DNA of 64,000 nucleotides, taken from positions 46,657,749 through 46,721,748 of the forward strand of contig CM070590.1 in the NCBI GenBank assembly GCA_036346355.1, written 5' to 3'. A program made the translations under genes and the position numbers. How positions within the stretch are numbered: the first letter of the stretch is position 1; every line of letters starts with the position of its first letter. Source of the DNA: Rhipidocladum racemiflorum (lineage: Eukaryota > Streptophyta > Magnoliopsida > Poales > Poaceae). This document shows positions 1 through 10,055 of this stretch, piece after piece. A model generated the notes under the pieces. It saw only the letters and a program-made list of their open reading frames with translations, was not told the origin of the DNA and ran no database searches.

Positions 1-158
1 AAACACCGTTGGGCGTGTCATCGTCCCCAGCGCCGGTAACCCAGCTCCGCCGCGTCACCATCGTCGACCTCGAGCTCTATCCGCCGTCGGATCTTCATCG
101 CACGGCCACGGTGAGTCCACGTCACCCCTTGACTGTAGAAAACCAGATTAAATCTAGA

Positions 159-572
159 CCATTAGATCTAGATCCAACGACCCACGTTCGTCCATGTCAC
201 CGTAACGGAATCCACGTTGCAGTATTTAGATCCAATCTCAGCCGTAAGATCTAGATCCAACGCACGAGATTGAGCCACGTAGCCCGTAACCGCACCGTGC
301 TTGGTTAGATCTCAGCCGTTAGATCTAGATCGTACGGTTAAGGTTAACCCGCGTTGAAGCGTTAGATGTAATCTCAGCCGTTCGATCGAAATCGAACGGC
401 GTAGATCGTGCCACACGTCGCCATCCGGGACATGCCGCATCGCCCCCATGACGCGGTGAAACCCGATCCAATCGTAGCCGTCCGATTCGAATCGTACAGC
501 TTAGATCGCGCCACGTTACCCCAAACGTGCACGGTCCAGATCCGATCTGGGCCGTTGATTTTCAAATCAACG
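159..572. repeat. Array of GATC-centred palindromes in the LTR of A
   Basis: Six imperfect palindromes of about 20-22 bp lie at 159-180, 242-262, 316-337, 378-399, 478-499 and 553-572. The first five share the half-site CCGTTNGATC followed by its approximate reverse complement. The last has a TTGATTTTCAAATCAA core. The same family of palindromes recurs in the other Tekay LTRs. Each could fold into a hairpin in RNA or bind a dimeric protein; the function is unknown. Confidence 0.8.
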
Positions 573-1370
573 GCTGGGATCTAGCCACGTGCGGGGGAGC
601 CGAACCGGCGCGGTCAGCCGCGGTCGCCGCTAACGTCACGCGTGACGTCGTGAAGGCCAGCGATGTCGGCCGGCCAATGGCTCCATGGCGTCATACGTGG
701 CGTCACGCGCTGGCATCCGCGGTGGGGCCAGCGTGTCGATGCTCGTGTGGCCGAGTCGCGGTGGCGTCGGTAGCGACGCGTCACCCAAAGGGGTCCCACA
801 TGTCGGTGAGACACGTGCGTGCGGCTAGGTCCACGATGGCCGAACGGCCAGTGGACCTAGTTCATGGACCCGCTGACGTCATGTTGACGCAATAAATCGA
901 TTTTTCAATAGAAAAATAATTCGGTGAAAAATCAAATCCCGTGCTGACGTCAGCTGACGTCATAAATCCGGATTTTTCAATAGAAAAATAAATGAATTAA
1001 TTCGGTTTATTCTTTTATTTGAAATTTCAAACTTCAAACGCTTATAACTTTTGCGTTTTAACTCCGATTTGAACGATTCCAATTTCTGAATATGAAATTT
1101 TAATATGAATTTTAATATTTGAATGATTCTACTTAAATATGAATTTTAATTAATTTTTGAATATGAAATTTTCTCTATTTATATTTAATTAGTAGATTCT
1201 TTATACTCTAAACAATTGTAACTTTTGCATTTTAACCCCGATTTGGGCGATTTAAGTTTCTAAAAATTTGTAAAATCATGCTCTCTCTGTTTATGAACTT
1301 TATTTGAATTTTTCGATACTTTTTGCCCACTGTTTATTTATTTATTGCTATTTACACGTATTACGAGTAG

Positions 1371-1480
1371 ACGTTGAAGTACCCGAGGGCTTCGAAGGTG
1401 AAGTGTTGACCCAGGAGCCAACTCAAGACCAAGATCAAGTACTTTTTGAAGGCAAGTTATGCTTTGACCATATTGATCCC
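1371..1480 (+). other. Conserved exon-like block in LTR of A
   Basis: A TAG at 1368-1370 precedes an 81-nt open block (1371-1451) that reads through as a peptide containing EVPEGFEGEVLTQEP. It ends at G/GCAAGT (1452-1457), which resembles a GC-type splice donor. About six bases later comes TTGACCATATTGATCC. The block has the same length and peptide frame in the LTRs at 47400-47486 and 52363-52449. A 69-nt counterpart with the same flanks occurs in two unrelated-looking giant LTRs at 37304-37378 and 45387-45461. Whether it is spliced or translated is not known. Confidence 0.65.
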
Positions 1481-2805
1481 AGTTTTAAAATTAATTTGAT
1501 TTAAATTATTGCATGCTGATTTAATTAGAATTTATTTAAATTATTTCTGGGAATTAAATAAATGCTAAATTGCAGTATGACACCTTGACTATTTAATTAT
1601 GTGCCATGAACCCTTGTCACCCTAGTTGGGGAATACATAGTTGGACATTATTGAATTGCCAACATTGGGAATCTAGGTCGTTGTAGTTATTGCTTAGACC
1701 TACTACGTGCACATGACATGATTTTGGACAATCAAATGTTAATATTGACTTAATGAGATATTGAACCTATTTTGGAGAAGTATCATGTGTTGTGATTGAT
1801 GATGGCACGTGGTGCATGGTAATCATCTGGGTTTGATAAATAGATTTAGACCAGGGCAAGTGGCAGGAATGATATGGCGGGCCATGAGTGGCACCGGGGA
1901 TGTCGTTTTAGTTCTTCGGGTAGTCTTGCCCTGGTCATCCTAAGAACTTAACCTTGCAAGCCTTTGATCTGAGTCAAGCGTGCAACCACATGTCCGCAAT
2001 GGGACGGACCTAGTTGAGTAAGTTACTAATAACTTGCTTGTGATACCTCGGGGTGTCAACTACACCTTTCGTGTAGCTTAAAAGGGGAGCGTACCAGTGC
2101 TATGGCATGGTACCCGTCCAACGGTATGTCGGTCCCATGCTTCGCCTCTGTTACGGGAAGGGATGGTGTATGACAAAAGCCGGAGGGGTTCACTTGTAAA
2201 GTTTGTAGTCTCTGAAATACTTTGTTACGATCACCCGCCTTTGTGGTGTTTGACTGTATCTTGTGGGTAAAGTGCATAACCTCTGCAGAGTGTAAAATCT
2301 ATTCGAATAGCCGTGTCTGCGGTACTGGACATTGCTCGGGGATAACAGTCAAGGGTTACACTTTCATGAAAACAACTTGGACTTGGAAAGTTTGGTTGGG
2401 TTAAATGATGACGTTGGTGGAAATGTGGTTTAGGAAAGGGAAAGTGTTTACTTAACTCCTGGAAAAGTTATTGATATAATCTTTACCTTTACTGCTTTTG
2501 AATCTACTTACGCTACTTGTTAACTGCTGTTTTACTGCAAATGTACCTGTTAGCCTATCCTTTGTAATAAGCCATGCATATAGAATATTAGTTTGCATTC
2601 TGTGCATGACTTGCTGAGTACCAAGTACTCACCCTTGCCACAACACAACATCAGTTGAAGGAGAAGCGACGCCAACCTTGGAGGAAGAACTTCAGGAGGA
2701 GCCGTCTACCTAGGGAGCGAGCCCAGTCAGTTGCCTGTGGTATACTGGATGGCGCCACATTAATGCTTTTATTCCGCTGCAATTTATTTCCTTAATAAGT
2801 TTTTG

Positions 2806-3192
2806 CCCTGTGTGGCGTACTCTTGTAACTTGACCATAAGGTCGAGCAACCAGTTTGGTTATCCTAATTAAAGTACTATATTGCTATCGATGTGTATGAT
2901 TGTGATATTTATCGATGTTGAGAATGTGTGCACTAGCGTGATCCTGGACTAGTGCTGAATACACAGAGGGTCCGGATTTGCAAATTTGGGTCCCGACACC
3001 CTGCGAGGCGTACTTTTGTAACTTGACCATAAGGTCGAGCAACTGGTTATATTTCCCTTTCAATAAAGTACTTTACTATTTCGTTGGGTATTATTGTGGT
3101 ATTTACCGATGTTGAGACTGTGTGCACTAGCGTGGTCCTGGACTAGTGCTGAATACACAAAGGGTCCAGATTTGCAAATTCGGGTCCCGACA
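2806..3192 (+). repeat. Tandem duplication of the LTR 3' terminus
   Basis: Two direct copies of about 193 bp (2806-2998 and 2999-3192) each run from CCCTG..GGCGTAC to GGGTCCCGACA. The copies are clearly diverged. The first resembles the LTR at 41524-50790 (TGTGTGGCGTAC) and the second resembles the LTR at 50830-54466 (TGCGAGGCGTA). This suggests recombination or template switching between two LTR subtypes rather than simple slippage. Confidence 0.85.
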
Positions 3193-3196
3193 AAGG

Positions 3197-3209
3197 TGGT
3201 ATCAGAGCC
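3197..3209 (+). other. Primer-binding site of element A
   Basis: TGGTATCAGAGCC lies four bases after the LTR end. It matches the initiator methionine tRNA 3' end used as primer by most plant LTR retrotransposons, and it fixes the plus-strand orientation of A and its LTR boundary. Confidence 0.93.
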
Positions 3210-3402
3210 ATACTGACTTTAGGACTACCCTTAGTTAGAATGGTCATAGTGAGAATAAAACTATTTTCTAAAGATAATAGTTTGCCAAGATGATGAATGA
3301 AATCTCGACTTATCTCTTCTCTCCCATCTTACCCCTTGCTGAATTCTTTTGTCTCCACTTTGATTTTAAAATGTTGCGTTCTCACGTGAGTGTCTTTGGC
3401 AG

Positions 3403-3879
3403 ATGAAGATGATCAACAACTACGCTGAGTGTGTGGGAGTCTACGCTGCTGAGTTATGGCATATGATGCATGTACTTAGAGGTTTTGAGAGACCGCTCTA
3501 CCGAGGGACCACCGTAGTGCAGGCATGATTGGTCCAAGCGTGGCGAGTCAAAATCACTGTGTATGCCCGAGAGAAGATGAAGGCAAGCCGTCCACTCTAC
3601 TTCACCGCGAGGAGGTCTTCGTTTGAGGCTGAGATCCAGGAGACATCGCGTCTAGCGATGCGGCAAATCGCTTGCATCTGCTCGAGGGAGTTGGAGAGCA
3701 CCGTGTTTCATCACCACCCGCGCAGAGACAACCGCCTTGACTGGGAGCCGATAGATGATGAGAACGCCACGATCACTCATCTAGCGAGGTTTGTCGTTGC
3801 TCAGGAGGATGTGATTGATGATACCTGTCGGCGTATGAGCCAACAGACCCCTTTCGGCGAGGGGTATACTAAGTTCTAA
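3403..3879 (+). pseudogene. orf0 of element A, broken 5' ORF between PBS and gag
   Basis: The reading frame starts at the ATG at 3403 (MKMINNYAE) and matches, over most of its length, the minus-strand ORF at 40552-41307 of element B. Shared blocks include FERP.YRGTT, VKITVYAREK, FTARRS.FE and VFHHHPRRD. An in-frame TGA at 3526-3528 sits where the B copy has glycine. After the shared THLARFVVA the two copies diverge, and this one stops at 3879. An additional ORF ahead of gag is known, as far as I recall, from rice RIRE3/RIRE8-type gypsy elements. Its function is not established and I recognise no enzyme motif. The rest of A is missing, because H begins at 4089. Confidence 0.75.
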
Positions 3880-4088
3880 CCGGGGCTTTCGTGGTGACTG
3901 CTCGGGAAAGAGAGAATCGAGGGTGAAGCATGCAAGTGGAGTCTGGTGTTTTGTCAGGTTCGGGTCCTCCTGAGAGTAATAGCCCTACTCCTGTCTTCTT
4001 GTATTTCAGGTGCCTTTTGGGAGAACTGGAAGATGAACAGCCACCCAAAGGAGCTCAGACCAACCCACCCCAAGCGGAGAGTCTAGTC
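3880..4088 (+). other. Internal remnant of element A, non-coding
   Basis: Between the orf0 stop and the start of element H I see no usable ORF. The stretch ends in tagtc (4084-4088), which would be H's target-site duplication, but H's other end is missing so this cannot be confirmed. Confidence 0.5.
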
Positions 4089-4133
4089 TGAGAAAAGATG
4101 ATCGAACCCCCTACTCCCATGCACCCCGACTCC

Positions 4134-4141
4134 CTTTTATA
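4134..4141 (-). promoter_or_regulatory. TATA box of the H LTR promoter
   Basis: TATAAAAG on the minus strand, downstream of the 53-bp U3 repeats in transcription order. It is the only good TATA match I see in this LTR, and it would drive transcription away from the repeats toward the LTR end. Confidence 0.5.
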
Positions 4142-4482
4142 CTCGGGCCAGCGGGGGCGCATGGGAGACTTACACAGCAAGCTACACTCATTACCCTGTT
4201 CTATGGCATTAAATGCCCCTGCAACACATTTAATGCCCTAGTGCAGACACCCTCTCCCCCGTCCTTGAGCACCGCACCTGCCGGCCTCGCTGTCTCCGCC
4301 GGGGGTGGGAAATTGCACCCTGACGCCGCTCGTCATTATGGCGCGCGTTGGGAACACACGCCGCCATACTGTGGCCTTCATTACCCCCATTTAATGCACA
4401 CGACATGCATTAAATGTCTTTGACCTCTCGAATGGCCGCGCGGGCCATTAAATGGCCTCGAGAGCTAGGCGCCAGCAGCATG

Positions 4483-4906
4483 GCCTGATCGCCACATGTC
4501 CGCTGGGCGACCACGGAGCTGATCGCCAGAGGCGTGGCCTGGTCGCCACCTTCCCGCTAGCGATCACTCAGCTGACCGCCAGAGGCGTGGCCTGGTCGCC
4601 ACCTTCCCACTGGCGATCACTCAGCTGACCGCCAAGGGCATGGCCTGGTCGCCACCTTCCCGCTGGCGATCACTTAGCTGACCGCCAAAGGCGTGGCCTG
4701 GTCGCCACCTTCCTGCTGGCGATCACTCAGCTGACCGCCAAGGGCATGGCCTGGTCGCCACCTTCCCGCTGGCGATCACTCAGCTGACCGCCAAAGGCGT
4801 GGCCTGGTCGCCACCTTCCTACTGGCGATCACTCAGCTGACCGCCAAAGGCGTGGCCTGGTCGCCACTTTCCCATTGGCGATCACCGCTAGCCGCCAGCG
4901 ACAGGG
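4483..4906. repeat. 53-bp tandem repeats in U3 of H
   Basis: The phrase GGCCTGGTCGCC recurs at 4536, 4589, 4642, 4695, 4748, 4801 and 4854, exactly 53 bp apart, with degenerate copies on both sides. Units differ by only a few substitutions. Each holds CTGGCGATCA and GCTGACCGCCA. The position upstream of the LTR TATA box resembles repeated enhancer units of other LTR retrotransposons; that role is inferred. Confidence 0.92.
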
Positions 4907-5035
4907 CCTGGCCGCCACCTGTTCGCCTGACGGCGACCTCTCCGACCGCTAGTGGCGTGACCTGGATGCCACATGTCCGCTAGCGACGGCTTTGACTAAA
5001 GTGCCGTGGGCACCCTAGTGTAGAATACACCGACA

Positions 5036-5049
5036 GTAGCCCCCGGACC
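5036..5049 (-). other. Polypurine tract of H
   Basis: On the minus strand GTCCGGGGGCTAC abuts the TG of the 3' LTR. A G-rich tract followed by CTACTGTCGG is typical of Tat-type grass elements and primes plus-strand DNA synthesis. Confidence 0.8.
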
Positions 5050-5330
5050 CACCTTGGAGCGCCTTTTTTACCTTTTTTCGTCTCCTGGGTGGGTACAGAA
5101 AAAGTGCCCACGAAACGTTGCGGCTTTTTAAATGCCGCCGCCGTTTCCGGGCCCGCGGAGGATCGTGCGGCCGTTTCTGCCTCGTAACCGGCGTGGGTCT
5201 GAGGAGCATGGCCGTGCCTCTTCCGATTCTTTTGGGTTTCCCGCCAGCGAACCGCCGCGCCTCCTCGAATATCCAGCCTTTCCAACTGCCACACCTCCTC
5301 GGGTTTCCCGCTGAGGCGCTCCTTCGTGCG

Positions 5331-5339
5331 TATAAATGA
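5331..5339 (+). promoter_or_regulatory. TATA box of the antisense gene in H
   Basis: TATAAATGA on the plus strand, about 135 bp upstream of the ATG at 5467 and opposite in direction to H's own transcription. The spacing fits a normal plant promoter with a leader of about 100 nt. Confidence 0.6.
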
Positions 5340-5466
5340 AGGTGCTCCGGGCGGAGGCAGTCCGTTCACTTCTCAGTTTCTTACTTGCTGCATACTGTTT
5401 CATCACCCTTGTTTCTTGCGAACCGCCTCTCTGCCTCTGTTCTCTGCACACTGCTTCTTTGCTCAC

Positions 5467-7969
5467 ATGGTGCCGTCGGCACCCCTGCTTCCTCCCTCAA
5501 CCGTCGAGGAGGTCGACGCCGAGAGGTGTTCCCAGTATGTCGCCGGCGGCCACTGTACTCGCGGCAGGAATGCCGCGCGCCGGCGTGCCGGCGAACTAGT
5601 CTTCTTTGGCTGGGCGATGTTGGCGGGCCTTCTTCCGCCAATTTCCGACTTCTACCTTGCCATCCTCAACTTCTATTCCATCCACAACCTTCATCTTCCT
5701 CCTAACTCCATCGTCCTCCTCGCCGTCTTTGCCTACTTCTGCGAGATGTTCGTGGGAGTGGCCCCTAATCTCCCCCTCTTCCGCTTCTTCTATTCCTTGC
5801 GAGCGACCAAGGACCTTTCCACCATGACCGGCTCCTGCCACTTCCGCCTTCGCGACGGCGCAGTTTCCCGCTACATTCCGCTGGACCTCCGTTCCAACTG
5901 GAGGGCTTGGCGCAATGGGTGGCTCTACGTCGAAGACGACAGCGGCTTAGAGGTCCTAGAGATGCCGACTGGGCCAGCGGTCGGCACCCCTTCCTGGGGA
6001 GCTCATGTCGACGAGACGCCTGAGCTCCGGGTGATGCTGGCCCGCGTGGACCAGCTGCGAGCAGCGGGCCTGACGGGGGCCATGGTTCTTCGGGACTACA
6101 TCTCCCGAAGAATTAGTCCCTAGCTGCCATGCTCGCCTACTTTGGCGATACCACGGGCCCCTAACGACATGACCTGGACAGCTCCCGGAGGTAGGTTACT
6201 TCTCACTTTGCTCCCCTTGTTTTCCTCTTCTTTCTTTCAACTGCTACCGAACTGACGGCGCCTTCACTCCCTTTTCTTCTTTTTTCTAGCCGCGGGGAAT
6301 TTATCCCCTGCCAAAATTGAAGCGTGGCAGGCGCAGCTAGGCGTCTTCAGCCCCATCCCACCCGTTCCAGCGGGCACACTCCCGCTCTACCAGGTGGAGC
6401 CCCGGGAGCACGTGGCGATCACCCGCGCCATGCCCGTCATGGATGCCATGGGGCTGGTGAACACGCCTCGCAAAACGGTGCTAACCATCCGGGGCCCTCC
6501 TCCAGCGGCGAGGAGGGCAGCGCCTAAACGATAGCGCCCGGCGGCTGACCCAGCGGTCGCGCCACACACTGAAGCGCGGCGACCACGACCGAGGCGAGGT
6601 AGCTCTCGACGGTCGCCGCTTCAACCTCGGCGAGTCGCGCCGCACAGCTCGCCCGGCTCGGTTCCGTCTCCGCCGCCGCCGGCGCAGGCCGATCCGCCCC
6701 TACGGCAGCCACCGGCCCAGGGCGATCGGCCTCCGCCGTCGGCCCAGGTCGATCCGTCCCGCGGCTGGCTTTGTACAGGCGATCGCCTCGCCTCGACGCA
6801 GGCGACCCGCCCTAGCCGATGGCACAGCGCAGGTGATCGCCCGCCATGCAGTGCGAGGTGGTCGCCCGCCGCAGACGGTGCAGGTGATCCACCGCCGGCA
6901 AGACCGATCCTCCCCGCCGCCGGCGAGGTCACTCTGTCGGAGGCGCGGGGGGATAACCCTTATCCCGGGCACGCCCCGGTTCGGGAGGCCTTCTGTTGGG
7001 TACACACAAAAACATGTGGCAAGCTTATCAGGTTTATGTAATTTGAGAGACTTACCCCCATTTTCTTTTTTCTTCAGGGCCTCTTCTTCGAGGGCTTCCG
7101 TAGGGGTCGACCAGAACCTTTGCTCTGACAGCCGCCAGGCTGCAGTGACCAGGCTACCAAAGCGGCCTGGCGACCACCCGGTGCCCGCCACCGGGGTGGA
7201 CGTCTTACCGCCCGGGGGCGGGCTGGGCCTGTCGGCCACTCCGGAGGCCCTCGGCGCCCAAATCCCCTCGGCGGATGCGGATGCTCTGCTGGCTGCCCTT
7301 GGCGAGCTACACTCCAGCGTGAGCGGCCGCCTCACGGCGAGCAGGGAGAGGCTGAGGGAGGCTGTCGCGGAGATCGCCTGCCTCCGGGCAGAGGTGTAGG
7401 ACTGGAGCGGTCGGTCGGAGAGGTTGGAGCAGGACCTGCAGCGGGAGAGGGAGCAAGGCACCCTCCGCGTTGAGGCGATCACCCGAGAGTGCGACGAGGA
7501 AAAGGGGGAGTGGCTCCGCGCGGAAGTCGAAGCCACCTCCATGCTGCGCCCGGCCTTCGACCGGATGGTGGCCAGCCTGGCACCACTGGGGTTGGAGCAG
7601 CCGAACCCGGTTGAGCAGACGACCCGGCACTATGCCTTCTGCATGGGCCGGATCGCCGACTTCCTCACCTTCCTGCCCGACGCCCTAGCCACCCGGTCCA
7701 GCCAAGAAGGGCGGGCGATCCGCAGCGACCCGGCGTCGTGCGTGCTTACTCTTGTGCCGGTAGGATGCTAACCGACCCCTGGTCGCCATCCAGAGGTGGA
7801 AGGAGAGCCAGCCCATGTTGGCGATTCAGCGCGCCCGAAAGGAGTAGTGACCCGGCTCGAGATGGTCAACCCGGCGCTGGAGGCGATGGCCGAGGATGTG
7901 GCCCTCGAGCTATACGCCGCCCCGGTGGAGGACCAGGAAGCTGCGGAGGCCGCGGCGGATGAAGACTGA
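5467..7969 (+). pseudogene. Antisense gene of H, gypsy-type 'Transposase_28'-like protein, broken
   Basis: Plus-strand gene between the pol and 3' LTR of H, opposite in orientation to pol. The first exon runs from the ATG at 5467 to a stop at 6121-6123 and carries the plant 'putative gypsy type transposon' domain pattern (LPPNSIVLLAVFAYFCEMFV, then CHFRLRDG, then RYIPLDLRSNWRAW). A likely intron lies at about 6191-6290 (GTAGGT to TTTTTTCTAG). The next exon (about 6291-6534) ends in a stop. A GC-rich degenerate repeat follows, then another likely intron (about 6994-7077). The last part is rich in coiled-coil sequence (about 7280-7560), has a TAG at 7397-7399, and ends in an acidic tail at 7969. 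Antisense genes at this position are known in Grande and RIRE2-like elements. The function is unknown; despite the family name there is no evidence it is a transposase. Confidence 0.72.
6547..6960. repeat. GC-rich degenerate repeats inside the antisense gene
   Basis: Repeated variants of GGCGATCGCC, GGTCGATCC and CCGCCGGC fill this stretch. It sits between two exon-like blocks and has no conserved reading frame I can defend. It may be a proline/alanine-rich linker or a decayed intron. Confidence 0.5.
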
Positions 7970-8625
7970 GGGATTTTTATTTTTCTTTTGCCGTTGTTTT
8001 GCCTTCCCTTGTAGCGTAATTCTGCAAGTTAGGATTTATGTTTATAAAAATGTGTACTTCCCTTTCGCACGCCTTACGTTTGGACGCCTGTTCATGCTTC
8101 CACCATACTGGCTCTGAGTGAACTAAAAGGCAACGGCGCATGCTAAAGGTTAGTAAGAGTGCAGGGCCCGAATCCCTCGTGCCGAAAAGCCGCTGTACCA
8201 GGGCATTAGAACTCTGTGAGATTAGTTACCCTCGCGTCCTCTTAGGGCCGAACACTTGGCGAGGTGTGGCAGGGTAGTAAGCCTTCGGAGATGGCGTTTG
8301 AGTCACCGGATTTCACGGGGGCACCCTGAGCGTCATGACCGTATTGAAAACCGTGCTAAACTGACCGTCCGACCACCCATCCCTGCACGCCACGCTCGTC
8401 CAGTGGGCCAATATTTACTGTCGAGAACTCAGAGAGCCTTAATGTACTGAGGGCGAGCGCGCGGACACGGCCCATCGGGGCACAAACCAAAAGAGAGCAA
8501 AGGCGATAATCGCTTTGAACAGAGACTAGACATTTGAATAAAACAGAGGCTCCCCCCGACCAGCCCGTGTGGAGGAAGACTCAACTTAGCTGGTCGAGGC
8601 ATGGAACTCTGCACTTACAGTCTTT
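7970..8625. other. Non-coding gap between antisense gene and H pol
   Basis: About 650 bp between the two convergent coding blocks. It begins with a T-rich stretch that could hold the 3' end of the antisense transcript. I see no convincing ORF, repeat or RNA gene. Confidence 0.6.
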
Positions 8626-9909
8626 TTAGGGGTAGAACTTGCGCAGAAGTTCTATGTTCTGGGAGTTCACCAACTCCTCTCCGTCCTCAGTGGCCAGCCT
8701 GACCGCTCCGGGACGAGAGACTGAGACCACCTTAAATGGGCCCTCCCACTGGGGAGATAGCTTATGCAACCTGGCATGCGTCTGGATTCTGCGCAAGACC
8801 AGGTCACCCACTACCAGCGTCCTCTCGCTGACCTGGGTGGCGTGGTACCGCCTGAGACTCTGTTGGTACCGAGCGGCGCGCATGGCTGCGCGGTCTTGCA
8901 CTTCTTCTAGGAGGTTGACATCCTCTCGACGCTGATCTTCCTGGGCTTCCTCGGTGAACGCTGCCACGCGCGGTGACCCTAAGGCCAATTCTGACGGTAG
9001 AACTGCCTCTGCACCGTAGACCAGGAAGAAGGGAGTTTCTCCAGTGGCCCGGCTGGGAGTGGTACGAAGCGACCATAGTACTGTAGGGAGTTCTTCGGTC
9101 CATCGGGCTCCACGCTTGTGGAGTCGATCAAACGCCCTGGTTTTGAGGCCCTTCAGCACCATCGCATTGGCCCGCTCGACTTGGCCATTGCTTCTCGGGT
9201 GAGCCACCAAGGCAAAACAAACCTTGGTGCCCATCTCTTCACAGAATCCCAAGAAAGCGGCGCTGGCGAACTGCGGGCCGTTGTCGGTGATGATGCGGTT
9301 GGCGACCCCAAAGCGGGCGAAGATACCTTGTATGAACTTGATGGCAGCGGCGGCGGTGATCGTCCTTACCGCTTTGGCTTCCACCCACTTGGTAAACTTG
9401 TCGACGACGACAAACAGATAGGTGTAGCTCCCTGTGGCCCGCGAGCGGACCAGGATATCGGCCCCAGGCGCGAAGGGCCATGAGAGCGGGATGGTTTGCA
9501 GAGCTTGGACTGGTCGGTGGATTTGCTTGGCGTGGAACTGGCACGCCTCGCACTCCCTCACTACCTCGCAAGCATCCTGGAGGGCGGTTGGCCAATAGAA
9601 CCCTCGGCGAAAAGCTTTTCCGACCATCGTTCGACTTGAAACATGGCTCCCGCACACGCCTCCATAGATATCAGAGAGCAAAGTTCTCCCCTCTTCCCGA
9701 GTGATGCACTTCAGAAGAATTCCGTTTTTACCCCGGCAGTAAAGGTCCCCGCCCACCAGGGTATAGCACTTGGCCTTTCGTGCTATCTTCTCTGCTGACG
9801 CATCATCGTCGGGGCACACTTGATCCCGCAGGTAGGCCAGGATCGGGTCCATCCACGTGCCTTCCCGGTCAAGTGTGGTGACCACGGGGTGGCCGCCTAG
9901 GTACTCCAC
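8626..9909 (-). pseudogene. Integrase domain of H pol
   Basis: A continuous 427-codon frame. It has a zinc-binding region (GSHVSSRTM and CEACQ), then catalytic-core residues: D in the GADILV block, D in TDNGPQF and E in NGQVERAN. The C-terminal part contains SPQWEGPFKVVSV and ends LRKFYP. Integrase inserts element cDNA into host DNA. This segment is undamaged, but it is separated from the rest of pol by stops, so the polyprotein cannot be made. There is no chromodomain, as expected for Tat elements. Confidence 0.9.
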
Positions 9910-10055
9910 CTGCCGGGCGTTTACACCGGTACCGCTTCCCCTTCTGGAGCAAGGGCTGGAGCAACATCACCATCGTCCCCACCGGAAACGGGGGCTGCGA
10001 CGGACGGTCGCGGAAGCCTTTCTTCAAAGACTCCGACCGGAACGGGAGATCTTGC

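Larger units (their letters stand above)
1..3192 (+). mobile_element. Partial 5' LTR of Tekay-type gypsy element A
   Basis: Plus-strand long terminal repeat, cut by the window edge at its left. It ends in GGGTCCCGACA and is followed at once by a primer-binding site. It aligns in order, on the opposite strand, with the complete LTR at 50830-54466 and the interrupted LTR at 41524-50790, so the full length should be about 3.6 kb. It contains GATC palindromes (about 159-572), a short conserved coding-like block (1371-1451), a GAGTAC/GTACTC hairpin (2616-2630) and a duplicated terminal segment (2806-3192). The Tekay/Del assignment comes from the chromodomain of the sister copies, not from this fragment. 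Confidence 0.9.
4089..5035 (-). mobile_element. 3' LTR of element H
   Basis: On the minus strand the LTR begins TGTCGGTGTATTCTACAC at 5035, directly after a purine tract (5036-5049), and ends near 4089 in a CA. The U3 part carries 53-bp tandem repeats (4483-4906). A TATAAAAG box sits at 4141-4134, leaving only a short R-U5. The left boundary is placed by the TG/CA rule and the loss of similarity to A, so it could be off by a few bases. Confidence 0.75.

Noticed and set aside
1800..2060. Possible tRNA gene-like stretch in the LTR of A
   Set aside because: I could not find matching A and B boxes with a cloverleaf; the stretch is simply conserved LTR sequence also present in B and C.
4483..4906. 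Possible CRISPR-like array of 53-bp units
   Set aside because: Units are contiguous with no unique spacers, and they lie in a plant retrotransposon LTR.
5128..5641. Several overlapping ORFs on both strands around the antisense gene start of H
   Set aside because: GC-rich sequence gives long open frames by chance; only the plus-strand frame from 5467 shows a known domain.
6700..7542. A 280-codon minus-strand ORF
   Set aside because: It is the shadow of the plus-strand exons and GC-rich repeats; low-complexity composition and no recognisable domain.
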